From positions 100,798,983 to 100,862,982 of the forward strand of contig NC_090744.1 in the NCBI RefSeq assembly GCF_036898095.1: 64,000 nucleotides of DNA. Direction: 5' to 3'. A program made the translations under genes and the position numbers. Under the pieces are notes generated by a model, which saw only the letters and a program-made list of their open reading frames with translations, searched no databases and was not told the DNA's origin. Numbering within the stretch: position 1 is the first letter of the stretch; each line of letters begins with the position of its first letter. Positions 46,745 to 59,302 of this stretch are shown here, in pieces. This DNA comes from Palaemon carinicauda (lineage: Eukaryota > Arthropoda > Malacostraca > Decapoda > Palaemonidae).

Positions 46745-48803
46745 CTGCCCGCAACTTCAGACAGCAGTGGGAGCCAGACTCAAGAACTTCTGGCAAGCCT
46801 GGGAGAGGAGAGGCGCAGATTCACAATCTGTCAAGTTACTCAGAGAGGGGTACAAAATCCCTTTTGTACGCAAACCCCCTCTAGCAACGTCTCCCATCGA
46901 TCTCTCTCCCAGGTACAGAGAGGAAGAAAAGAGACAAGCCCTGAAACTGGAAGTGTCTCTTTTGCTAGAGAAGGGAGCGGTGGTCAAAGTCTCGGACCTT
47001 CGATCACCGGGATTTTACAACCGTCTCTTCCTAGTTGCAAAGAAGACAGGAGGGTGGAGACCGGTGCTAGACGTCAGTGCTCTGAATGTCTTTGTCACAA
47101 AGACGAAGTTCTCCATGGAGACCACAAAGTCAGTCTTAGCAGCGGTCAGAAGGGAAGACTGGATGGTCTCGCTAGATCTAAGGGACGCCTACTTCCACGT
47201 CCCCATTCACTCAGACTCCCAACCTTTTCTGAGATTCGTCTTCGAAAATGTGGTCTACCAGTTTCGGGCCCTGTGCTTTGGCCTAAGCACAGCTCCTCTC
47301 GTGTTTACGAGGCTGATGAGGAATGTGGCCAAATTCCTCCACTTATCGGACATCCGAGCCTCCCTTTATTTGGACGACTGGCTTCTCAGAGCCTCTTCCA
47401 GTCGTCGCTGTCTGAAGGATCTCAAGTGGACTCTAGATCTGACCAAGGAATTGGGACTCCTAGTCAATTTGGAAAAGTCGCAGCTGGTCCCATCCCAAAC
47501 TATTCTGTATTTAGGGATGGAGATTCACAGTCTAGCTTTTCGGGCTTTTCCGTCGGCCCCCAGAATAGATCAAGCCCTGTTATTCATCCAGAAGATGCTG
47601 AAGAAGGAACGCTGCTCAGTCAGGCTGTGGATGAGTCTGGTAGGGACGCTGTCATCCCTGGAACAATTTGTGTCACTAGGAAGACTACACCTCCGTCCTC
47701 TTCAATACCATCTAGCTTTTCACTGGAAAAAGGACAAGACGCTAGAAGCGGTCTCGATCCCGATTTCCGAAAAGATAAAGTCTTGTCTGACTTGGTGGAA
47801 GGACAATATCAACCTAAGAGAGGGTCTTCCCCTGGCTGTTCAGACTCCCAACCACGTTCTCTTCTCGGACGCATCGGACTTGGGCTGGGGCGCGACACTG
47901 GACGGTCGGGAATGCTCAGGTCTGTGGAACTCGAGTCAAAGGAGCATGCATATCAACTGCAAGGCGCTGTTGGCAGTACATCTGGCCTTGAAAAGCTTCG
48001 AGTATCTCCTTCGAGGCAAAGTGGTGGAAGTAAACTCAGACAACACCACGACCTTGGCGTACATCTCCAAACAAGGAGGTACCCACTCACTGACGTTGTA
48101 CGAGATCGCAAGGGACCTGCTCATCTGGTCAAAAGGTCAAGACATCTCCCTAGTAACGAGGTTCATCCAAGGCAACTTGAATGTCATAGCAGATTGTCTC
48201 AGTCGGAAAGGGCAAGTAATTCCAACAGAATGGACCCTCCACAAGGATGTGTGCAAGAGACTTTGGGCCACTTGGGGCCAACCAACCATAGATCTCTTTG
48301 CAACCTCGCTGACCAAGAGGCTTCCAATCTATTGCTCCCCAGTCCCGGACCCAGCAGCAATACATATAGATGCCTTCCTCCTAGATTGGTCACATCTGGA
48401 TCTCTACGCATTCCCACCGTTCAAGATTGTCAACAAGGTACTGCAGAAGTTCGCCTCTCACGAAGGGACAAGGTTGACGTTAGTTGCTCCCCTCTGGCCC
48501 GCGAGAGAATGGTTCACCGAGGTACTTCGATGGCTAGTAGACGTTCCCAGAAGTCTTCCTCTAAGGGTAGACCTTCTACGTCAGCCACACGTAAAGAAGG
48601 TACACCAAAACCTCCACGCTCTTCGTCTGACTGCCTTCAGACTATCGAAAGACTCTCGAGAGCTAGAGGCTTTTCGAAGGAGGCAGCCAGTGCGATTGCT
48701 AGAGCAAGGAGAGCGTCTACCATTAGAGTCTACCAATCGAAGTGGGAAGTCTTCCGAGACTGGTGCAAGTCAGTTTCTGTATCCTCGACCAGTACCTCTG
48801 TAG
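46656..48803 (+). CDS. pol: DIRS-C reverse transcriptase-RNase H-MT-like polyprotein
   Basis: The frame is open for 715 codons, but its first codon here is GTG (46656) and the first ATG lies inside the RT, so expression probably needs frameshifting from gag or another non-AUG route. RT motifs: FLVAKKTGGWRPVLDVSALN, LDLRDAYFHVPIH, LCFGLSTAPLVFTRLM and YLDDW (Tyr at residue 238). RNase H: SDAS (Asp405), then HINCKALLAV where the usual catalytic Glu is Ala (residue 437, GCG at 47964), SDNTTT (Asp462) and ADCLSR (Asp513). A following region (about 545-680, DLFATSLTKRLPIYCS, LDLYAFPPFK, LVAPLWPAREWF) resembles the dam-like methyltransferase region reported in DIRS elements. It synthesises and processes cDNA. 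RNase H activity is doubtful. Confidence 0.9.
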   Translation: MAEPPAEEVLVPKGNEGRGKDPSPPRAESDCPQLQTAVGARLKNFWQAWERRGADSQSVKLLREGYKIPFVRKPPLATSPIDLSPRYREEEKRQALKLEVSLLLEKGAVVKVSDLRSPGFYNRLFLVAKKTGGWRPVLDVSALNVFVTKTKFSMETTKSVLAAVRREDWMVSLDLRDAYFHVPIHSDSQPFLRFVFENVVYQFRALCFGLSTAPLVFTRLMRNVAKFLHLSDIRASLYLDDWLLRASSSRRCLKDLKWTLDLTKELGLLVNLEKSQLVPSQTILYLGMEIHSLAFRAFPSAPRIDQALLFIQKMLKKERCSVRLWMSLVGTLSSLEQFVSLGRLHLRPLQYHLAFHWKKDKTLEAVSIPISEKIKSCLTWWKDNINLREGLPLAVQTPNHVLFSDASDLGWGATLDGRECSGLWNSSQRSMHINCKALLAVHLALKSFEYLLRGKVVEVNSDNTTTLAYISKQGGTHSLTLYEIARDLLIWSKGQDISLVTRFIQGNLNVIADCLSRKGQVIPTEWTLHKDVCKRLWATWGQPTIDLFATSLTKRLPIYCSPVPDPAAIHIDAFLLDWSHLDLYAFPPFKIVNKVLQKFASHEGTRLTLVAPLWPAREWFTEVLRWLVDVPRSLPLRVDLLRQPHVKKVHQNLHALRLTAFRLSKDSRELEAFRRRQPVRLLEQGERLPLESTNRSGKSSETGASQFLYPRPVPL

Positions 48804-49702
48804 CTCAAATAGCTGATTTTCTCTTATACCTGAGAAAAGGACGATCCCTTTCAGCTCCCACTATCAAGGGCTACAGAAGCATGTTGGCATCGGTCTTCCG
48901 GCATAGAGGCTTAGATCTTTCCAACAATAAAGATCTGCAAGACCTCCTTAAGTCTTTTGAGACTACCAAGGAGCGTCGTTTGGCTACCCCTGGATGGAAT
49001 TTAGACGTGGTACTAAGATTCCTCATGTCAGACAGGTTTGAGCCGTTACAATCAGCCTCCCTGAAAGATCTCACTCTTAAGACACTTTTCCTGGTATGCT
49101 TAGCCTCGGCTAAAAGAGTCAGTGAGATTCATGCCTTCAGCAAGAACATCGGATTTTCGTCGGAAAAAGCCACTTGTTCGCTGCAACTTGGTTTTCTAGC
49201 CAAAAATGAGCTGCCTTCTCGGCCTTGGCCTAAATCTTTCGATATTCCCAGCTTATCGGAGATCGTAGGCAATGAACTAGAAAGAGTCTTATGCCCTGTT
49301 AGAGCTCTTAAGTTCTATTTAAAGCGTACCAAACCTTTACGAGGCCAATCTGAAGCTTTATGGTGTTCAGTTAAGAAACCATCTTTGCCTATGTCAAAGA
49401 ATACTTTGTCATACTTTATCAGATTGTTAATACGAGAAGCTCATTCACATCTGAGTGAGGAAGACCAAACTTTGCTTAAGGTGAAGACGCACGAAGTTAG
49501 GGCTGTAGCAACTTCCGTGGCCTTTAAGCAAAATAGATCTCTGCGAAGTATAATGGACGCAACCTATTGGAGAAGCAAGTCAGTGTTCGCGTCTTTTTAC
49601 TTGAAAGATGTCCAGTCTCTTTACGAGAACTGCTACACACTGGGACCATTCGTAGCAGCGAGTGCAGTGGTGGGTGAGGGCTCAACCACTACAATTCCCT
49701 AA
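48509..49702 (+). CDS. DIRS-C tyrosine recombinase
   Basis: I start the protein at ATG 48509 (397 codons). The frame is open back to 47054, but that part only shadows the RT frame. An alternative ATG is at 48530. The start lies in the same place as in DIRS-A1, inside the RT-frame codons for the EWF motif, so RT and recombinase overlap by about 295 bp. Domains: N-terminal core-binding helices (YQSKWEVFRDWC, IADFLLYLRKG, IKGYRSMLASVF), then the catalytic domain with Arg203 (SAKRVSE), His328 and Arg331 (HEVRAVATS), a Trp-Arg segment (YWRSKS) and nucleophile Tyr364 (SFYLKDV). All expected residues are present. It should integrate the circular cDNA without an endonuclease. Confidence 0.92.
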   Translation: MVHRGTSMASRRSQKSSSKGRPSTSATRKEGTPKPPRSSSDCLQTIERLSRARGFSKEAASAIARARRASTIRVYQSKWEVFRDWCKSVSVSSTSTSVAQIADFLLYLRKGRSLSAPTIKGYRSMLASVFRHRGLDLSNNKDLQDLLKSFETTKERRLATPGWNLDVVLRFLMSDRFEPLQSASLKDLTLKTLFLVCLASAKRVSEIHAFSKNIGFSSEKATCSLQLGFLAKNELPSRPWPKSFDIPSLSEIVGNELERVLCPVRALKFYLKRTKPLRGQSEALWCSVKKPSLPMSKNTLSYFIRLLIREAHSHLSEEDQTLLKVKTHEVRAVATSVAFKQNRSLRSIMDATYWRSKSVFASFYLKDVQSLYENCYTLGPFVAASAVVGEGSTTTIP

Positions 49703-50033
49703 TTCCATATCCTTTTAATCTGCCTCTTGAAATGTTTTTAATGTTGTTTTTTATGGGTTGTCCGGAAGGCTAAGAAGCCTTTCGCATCCTGGTTGATTTG
49801 GCGGGTGGTCAAAGTCATTTCTTGAGAGCGCCCAGATTAGGGGTTTGATGAGGTCCTGTTGTATGGGTTGCAGCCCTTGATACTCCAGCTCCTAGGGGTC
49901 TGTCAGCATCCTAAGAGGATCGCGAGGCTCCGTAAGGAAGACGTACTTACAAGGCAGAGTAATCGTCTAAGTCGACTTCCTTACCAGGTACCTATTTATT
50001 TTGTTTTTGTTATTTTGATAACTTCTAAAATGA

Positions 50034-50039
50034 AATAAA
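50034..50039 (+). terminator. possible polyadenylation signal of DIRS-C
   Basis: AATAAA lies about 330 bp after the recombinase stop and 65 bp before the internal complementary region. The element's own transcript could end near here, or sense read-through could affect the host transcript. Based on the hexamer only. Confidence 0.35.
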
Positions 50040-50103
50040 AACTCTTAGCTCATAAGATGTAAACATATTTAACTGGTCTCTACCCACCACCCTGGGTGTG
50101 AAT

Positions 50104-50195
50104 CAGCTATATATTCACCGGCTAAGTTAAATATTTAAAAATGATATTTTAATTATAAAATAAATTTTTGAATATACTTACCCGGTGAATATATA
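50104..50195 (+). other. DIRS-C internal complementary region
   Basis: CAGCTATATATTCACCGGC TAAGTTAAATATT (50104-50136) complements the left end. TGATATTTTAATTATAAAA onward (50143-50195) complements the right end. The join marks the circle junction inferred for this family, although its sequence differs from the GAACAAATGACAAA join of families A and B. Confidence 0.9.
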
Positions 50196-50244
50196 AATTT
50201 AATGACCCTCCCTTCCTCCCCAATAGAGACGCAATGGGACGAGA

Positions 50245-50405
50245 AGAAAATTGAGTCTTTGTTTACATGGAGTTTGGTATCTGGCCGACAGTTGGCGCTG
50301 ATGGGCACACCCGCAACCTGTATAGCGATCGCTGGCGAGTTTTTTTTTGTACAGTTTTTTGTCTGTCGAGCAACAGAGTTGCAGCTATATATTCACCGGG
50401 TAAGT
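50245..50405 (-). repeat. DIRS-C right ITR
   Basis: It is complementary to 43945-44106, with the inner end AGAAAATTGAGTC and the outer part GCAGCTATATATTCACCGG. Confidence 0.93.
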
Positions 50406-50440
50406 ATATTCAAAAATTTATTTTATAATTAAAATATCAT

Positions 50441-50625
50441 ATTTAATTCATTTGGATTTTCCTCATGATTTTTGTCTCTTAAAAGTTTTCTGTTGTGAAC
50501 AACAGCTTTAAATTTATGCAACGAAAGATTTATTTCTTGACTCAGGTTTTACATCCAAGTATATGAGGGCCACATGATAATGCATTATATCCAAAGGATA
50601 TTAGTTGCTCAATATGTACTAATTT
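50441..50625 (+). repeat. 185-bp direct repeat, right copy flanking DIRS-C
   Basis: This is the partner of 43750-43934, starting directly after the element's right end AAAATATCAT and ending before CTAGAAAATTCC. Differences include CTC/CTT, AAT/AAC, TTA/TTT, AAT/AAG, ACG/ACT and CCC/CTC contexts. Confidence 0.93.
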
Positions 50626-51416
50626 CTAGAAAATTCCTCCTTGTTTGTCTTACGATAAAAGTTTGCCCAAAACTGGCATCTCTCATTATTTCCTAATGAT
50701 AATAATGATGATTACTAGTATAAGTAAATATAATTAAAAATATTTCAATAACCTAGGAAGTCTCTTGGCGGCACAACTTGTTGCGGGCCGTAGGTGTTCT
50801 ATGCCACAAAAATAAGACTACAATTAGTATAAGGAACTAATAAAAAGTCTTACAAAACAAAGAGATCCCGAGGAAGCGACACCAAAAAACTGCATACACA
50901 CCCGTAAGGGAGCGTCAACAAAGCAGCTGAGAAAAACCCAACAAGGTTATTGAATGAACGTGTGTCGCTACCTAGAAATCCCAAGCAAACAAAATATAAT
51001 ACTCAATTTGGGAGCATGGATCTCCAAAACGTTTGACATCTTCAAAAACAAAATAACACAGAGCTACGAATAACACGTCTGAACGTTCACGGGTGCTAAC
51101 AAGGAATGATGGGAGAAGGTTAGGTAGTGGTGGTGGTGGGGGGTGATTTTGAGGAGGAAGAAGTCTAATTGGAAAGGGATCTGTGGTAGTGGTATCACTC
51201 GCTTCAGTTTTAATACCGACACCCTTTAGGGGTGAGCGAGCTGGATATATTCCTAGCATTCCATGCAACTTTTTTCTCTGGTATATTTAGCAGTATTTAT
51301 ACCTTTGAAATGGTGCTTTAAGGAGCATTTCACGGGGCGACACAGGTTCCTCGCCCAGAAATAGATTTTTCCTTCGTCAAAATTCCTTTATAGATAACCA
51401 GAACTATAATTGTACG
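50626..51416. other. unassigned intron-5 DNA, probably repetitive
   Basis: GC-richer phrases (CTTGTTGCGGGCCGTAGGTG, GAACGTGTGTCGCTACC, AAGGAGCATTTCACGGGGCG) in AT-rich surroundings suggest a dispersed repeat. The 98-codon minus frame at 50972-51268 has no recognisable domain, and I do not call it a gene. Confidence 0.45.
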
Positions 51417-51530
51417 AACCAAGGCACTTCCCCCAATTTTGGGGGTTAGCCGACATCAAACAAATGAAACAAAAAGGGGACCTCTCCTCTCTACATTCCT
51501 CCCAGCCTGACAAGGGACTCAACTGTTGGG
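51417..51530 (-). mobile_element. LINE 3' UTR fragment, antisense
   Basis: It matches the reverse complement of 43375-43480 (TTGAGTCCCTTGTCAGGCTG, GGAGAGGTCCCC, CCCCCAAAATTGGGGGAAGT). Only the last ~110 bp of the element is present, and the (GTAT)n tail is not obvious. Confidence 0.8.
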
Positions 51531-51828
51531 TGTAAATTATATAAATTATATAATTTACTGTAAGTCTATTGTATATATTGGTGTATTTATCTACTGTATG
51601 TTCCTTTTTTATACTTCTTAGAATGTGTCTTTATAAACAACAATAAATTTCATGTAAGAGGAAAAATCTTTGAAAAATTCTATTAGCATTCAACAATTTT
51701 GGTTTATTTAAGTAATAGGTTTTTTAGGTAATGGAATATTTAAGGTTTGATTAAATGTAGGCTAATCATCAGGAACACACCCTTCTAGCCAACCATATGA
51801 AAGTTAAAAATGTCAACATATTTATTAA

Positions 51829-53129
<1,301 letters not shown>

Positions 53130-53681
53130 TGATACATTTCATTTTGTTTCCATTTTTAGTGAGATGCCAATGACATTTCCGTACTTCATCCATTAAGATC
53201 CTTTCACTAACACCAAGCAATGTTTAGAAAAAAATAGGTCGAATACAAATCTATTTACTGTAATGATACAGTATCGTCTTCTCAGGGTCTTTGCATGTGC
53301 AGTAAGATTTATTGTTTTCATCAAACAGTTTGCATCTAAGATTTTTGCCCAAATGTGGCAACCTTATTACTGGGGTTAGAGTGATCAAATAATAATTAAT
53401 TTCTCTCTCCCTACTACACCACTGGGTCTGTTAGGCACTGTTGCTCATGGTGTGTCTACAAATTATGTTGTTAAAAATGCTTCACCTCCTCCCCCTCTCC
53501 TTCAAAACCCTCCTATTTTCAGACTATGGAAACTATATTTGGTCATATTTCGTGACAAAAAATATTTACATGTAATTTGAATTAAAGATTGATTTGGACA
53601 TAATGATTATTTCAGTTTCTTGGCTTGTGTAACTTAATGTGCAAAATGTATTTCTCTAATGAAAATCCCTTTAAGGAATTA

Positions 53682-54061
53682 CTGTGAAAGTATTTTTGTT
53701 CGTGGTGTACCAATTTTCGTGGTCTTCGTGGGTGGGCGAATCCACGAATTTAAAAACCCAATGAAAATTTTTATACATTGTCAGAATTTAGGATTGAACT
53801 TGGACACATTCCTTTTGAGTTGGTGACCTACATTTTCTAAACCATTGTGGATTACTAATTATTTTGATTTTTTATTGTGAATATGTTTTATTATGATGAT
53901 TATTGCATTGCAAATGAACACTATCATAATTGGGGTTCAACTAATAACCAAAAAGGTAAAAGTTCCAAAACAGAAATCCACGAATTTAAGTATTCACGAA
54001 CCAACATTTTTTTTTATAAAACAACGAAAATTGGTACCCACGAATAAATATACATTCACAG
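53682..54061. mobile_element. MITE with ~40-bp TIRs and TA target duplication
   Basis: The left end CTGTGAAAGTATTTTTGTTC, then GTGGTGTACCAATTTTCGT, is matched in inverted form by ACGAAAATTGGTACCCACG and AATAAATATACATTCACAG at the right end. TA dinucleotides flank both sides (53680-53681 and 54062-54063). A second CCACGAATTTAA motif lies subterminally on both sides. The length is 380 bp with no coding capacity. TA duplication and size fit a Tc1/mariner-type non-autonomous element. Confidence 0.85.
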
Positions 54062-54063
54062 TA

Positions 54064-56087
<2,024 letters not shown>

Positions 56088-56097
56088 AATTTTAATT
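56088..56097. repeat. LINE target-site duplication, left
   Basis: AATTTTAATT here is repeated at 60136-60145 on the other side of the LINE. Confidence 0.85.
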
Positions 56098-56160
56098 CGT
56101 CGTCGTCGTCGTCGCCCACTCGTGTCCGAGTATTGGGTTCTGTCGTTAGCCATCAGCCTC

Positions 56161-57378
56161 CTATCTGTGGGGTGGGTGCTTATGTCTGATGTGGCTGTTT
56201 AGTCCTAGTCTGTGGTGGAAGAGTCGCGGACAGTGTTCACAAGGGAGGGTAGGTGGTGGGCGGGGCTGTTCTAATCGCTCTCTCCTTCTTCTCCTCCTAG
56301 CCTCCTCATTTTGTCTCCTCCTATCCTCAAAGTCCACGGTGCCATGGTGTACTGTACTCCTCCAGGTTTTCCTGTCCCTGGCTGTTTCTTCCCATGAGGA
56401 AGGATCGATGTCAGTTAGAGCCAGGGTGCGCTTTAGTTGATCTTTATTGCGCATTTTCGGGGCTCCTCGTGGTCTGGTGCCCTGGGTCAGTTCTTCGTAG
56501 AATATTTTCTTTGGGAGCCTAGATGGATCCATTCTATGCACGTGTCCTATCCAGCGGAGGCGGTGGTGGATGATGGTGGCCTCCACGCTGGTCAGCGAGG
56601 CACGTTTTAAGACTTCAATGTTGGTGGTGTGGCTCTCCCAGGGGATTTTCAAGATCTGCCTCAGTTTCATTTGTTGGAAGCGTTCTAGGTTTTTAAGATC
56701 GTTTCTATATAGCGTCCATGTTTCACATGCATACAGGAGCGTGGAGAGGACTACTGCCCTGAACACCATTATTTTGGTGGTCATTGTCAGTGCGTGGTTG
56801 TTAAATACGCGGCAGTTGAGTCGGCCAAAGGCGGAGTGGGCTGCCCTGATCCTGTTCTCCACGTCCTTTTTGCTTGTGGGAGCTGATGTTAGGATGCTCC
56901 CTAGGTAGGAGAACTGGTCCACCTGTTCTAACGGTTGGTCATTCACTGTGGTATTGAAGTTTGGGAGCATCAGTCCTGGTGGATGTTGGACGAGGGTCTT
57001 GGTTTTGTCTGTGTTGACTTGCATCCTAAAACGTTCGTAGGTAGAGTTGTATGCATCAGCTAACGACTGCAGGTCCTCTGCCGTCTGACCTGGGGTGGCA
57101 TTGTCGTCAGCATACTGCAGTTCTCGCACTGCACACAAGGTGGTCTTGGTTCTGGCGCGGAGTCTAGCGAGGTTGAAAGCGCCTCCATCCATGCGGAAAC
57201 GTAGGTCGACTGAGGGTGTGTCTGGGGGAATTTCGTTGAGCATTGCTGCGGTGTATAGCGAGAAACACGTTGGGGCCAGAACACAGCCCTGCTTCAGGCC
57301 GCCGTTGATGGGGAATGGGTCTGAAAGAGAGTTCTGGTGGCAGACTCTCCCAACCATTCCGTCATGGAGGGCACGCAC
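56161..57378 (-). pseudogene. LINE RT 3' part with C-terminal C2H2 finger
   Basis: The minus-strand frame opens at MRALHDGMVGRV and covers GGLKQGCVLAPTCFSLY, the catalytic box QYADDNA, FSYLGSILT, a long helical part with RLRWIGHVHRMD, and a C-terminal zinc finger CEHCPRLFHHRLGLNSHIRHKH split here as CEHC..H..H (about 56240-56175). It is 405 codons without a stop, but the frame is separated from the upstream RT part by a frameshift and a TAG, so no complete protein can be made. Confidence 0.88.
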
Positions 57379-59302
57379 CAGCTTGACAAAATCGGGTGGG
57401 CAGCCATATCTTTTGAGGACAGCCTACATGGCAGGTCGAGGTACTTTGTCGAAGGCCTTTTTCAAATCCCAGAAGATGAACATTATGGGCTGTTGTTGCT
57501 CTTCTCTTGTAGTTGTCGCGGGAAGGTCGAAAGCCGCACTGGGACTCTGGCAGGACGTCTTCTGCGAGAATAAGGAGGCGGTCAAGGAGAATCCGAGCGA
57601 AAATCTTACTCTCGATGCTTAGTAGTGATATTCCCCGGTAGTTGTTACAGTTCTCCCTGTCTCCCTTCTTGAAGATGGTAATGATGTTTGCATCGCGGAA
57701 GTCACTGGGGGGGGTCTTGGTCTCCCATATTTTCAGTATAAGGAGCATCAAATGGTTCCTCAAGCCGGGGCCACCGTGAGTGAGGAGCTCCAACGGGATG
57801 TTGTCTGGCCCTGGGGCTTTGCCGGGCTTCATGCGCTGCAGGGCCTTGTTGAAGTCATGGATGGAGGGTGGTAGTGCCATCCAGTGACGGACGGGATGCT
57901 GCGGGGTCATTCGCAGGAGATCGTCTGGGGTGTCTGCTTGGTCATTGAGGAGGTTCTCAAAGTGAGACCTCCACCTGGCCAGGATGCCCTCGCTGTCGGT
58001 GATGGTCGTGGCCCCATGCGCGTCCTTCAGGCTGCCCACTGATGACCGTGTGGGACCGAATATTTCCTTTGTTGCTGCATAGAAGCTGCGTAGGTCACGT
58101 TGGTCAGCGAAACTCTGTATTTCTGCAGCTTTTCTTTGCCACCAGGTATTCTGGGCTTCACGGATCCCTCTTTGGCAACCAGCTTCAGCCACCTTGTGAG
58201 CACATTTGTTAGCTGCTGTTGGTTGGTTTTCCAAAGTCAGGCGTGCTTGTCGTTTGGTTTCAATGAGAAGAGAGATGGTAGCATCATTCTCATCAAACCA
58301 ATCCTGCCGTTTCTTAGTGGTGTAGCCTAGTGTTTCCTCCGCGGCACGGGCCATGGCGTTTCTGAGGGTGGTCCAGTGGTGCTCAACAGTGGCCTGACCC
58401 ACGGGGTCTGCGAGGTATTGTTCGCAGGCCTCCTTGTAGTTCTGTGCCACCTGTGGGTTGCGGAGCTTACTACAATCAAAGCATTGGTGTGGTACGCTGT
58501 CAGGTGCCCTTCTGGGTGGTCGTAGGGTCGTCACGGAGAGTCGGGAGATGAGGAGTCTGTGGTCCGTCCAGCAGTCGTCCGCTCCGGGCATGGATCGGGT
58601 GATGCGGACGTCTCCTCGGTCTCTGGCTCTGGTCAGGACGTAGTCCAGGGTGTGCCAGTGTTTAGACCGTGGGTGTCTCCATGTGGTCTTTTGTCGCTTT
58701 GGTAACTGGAAGATGGTGTTGGTTACCACAAGTTGGTGTTCTGCACACAGACCCAGGAGGAGTTGGCCATTGGCGTTGCAATTTCCAATGCCATGGCGGC
58801 CGATGTTTCCCTCCCACAGGCGATAGTCTTTGCTTACTCGGGCATTAAAGTTGCCAAGCACAACGAGCTTGTCATTGGCGGGCACTGCCTGGATGGTGCG
58901 GTCGAGCTGGGTGTAGAAGGCAGCTTTGTTATCATCGGTTGAGGTCATAGTCGGGGCGTAGACAGAGATCAGGGTGAGGTGTCTGTCCCGCGTGATGGGG
59001 ATGCGGACAGTCATCAGGCGCTCACTGATGGCCTTGGGAGCGAGGTTGTGCTGCTGCACTAGCTGGGAACGGATGGCGAAGCCGACACCATGGATGCGAG
59101 GCTCCTTTAGGGCCTTGCCTTTCCAGAAGATGGTGTAGCTTGTTCCAGCTTCCCTGATGTTGCCCTCTTCGGGTAGTCTGGTCTCGCTAAGAGCCGCCAC
59201 ATCAACATTGAATCGGGCTAGCTCCTTGCAGACGAGGGCTGTACGTTGTTCCGGGCGGTTGGTGTTCGTCACGTCTTAGAGGGTGCGGATGTTCCACGCA
59301 CC
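57362..59302 (-). pseudogene. LINE endonuclease-RT, 5' part
   Basis: Minus-strand reading starts around LTLGAWNIRTL, then a TAA (59276-59278) before TNTNRPEQRTALVCKELA. The endonuclease shows ALSETRLPEEG, YTIFWKGK, GVGFAIR, ISVYAPT, then LGNFNARV (about 58856-58835), where the usual catalytic Asp of GDFN is Asn (AAC, 58852-58850), and DYVL..TDHRLLI near its end. The RT begins MKPGKAPGPDNIPLEL, ANIITIFKKGDRENCNNYRGISLL and SQCGFRPSR, after which the frame is lost near 57500-57540. In another frame WDLKKAFDKVPRPAM is followed by TAG at 57424-57426. Not functional. Confidence 0.88.

Larger units (their letters stand above)
43935..50440 (+). mobile_element. DIRS-C retrotransposon, 6.5 kb, nearly intact
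   Basis: The element has three overlapping long frames on + (gag 44312-46744, RT-RNase H-MT-like 46656-48803, tyrosine recombinase within 47054-49702), identical ~160-bp ITR cores and an internal complementary region at 50104-50195. Its outer ends are AT-rich (left TTCAATATTTAACTTAGCC, right TTATAATTAAAATATCAT). The exact boundaries are ambiguous by a few bases within shared ATTT. Intact frames and matching ITRs suggest a young insertion. It lies in the sense orientation of the host gene in intron 5. Confidence 0.95.

Noticed and set aside
47054..48508. N-terminal 485 codons of the frame leading into the DIRS-C recombinase
   Set aside because: The first codon is GTG, the composition is that of a shadow of the RT frame, and the equivalent region in DIRS-A1 is not conserved as protein. 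The recombinase is taken to start at 48509.
43935..50440. Classification of DIRS-C as a Ngaro/VIPER-type or Crypton element
   Set aside because: Ngaro-type elements have split direct repeats and Cryptons lack RT. Here there are inverted repeats plus an internal complementary region, RT and RNase H, which fits DIRS1-type.
50972..51268. 98-codon minus-strand frame in intron 5
   Set aside because: No recognisable domain, low-complexity Pro runs, and the surrounding sequence looks like a dispersed repeat.
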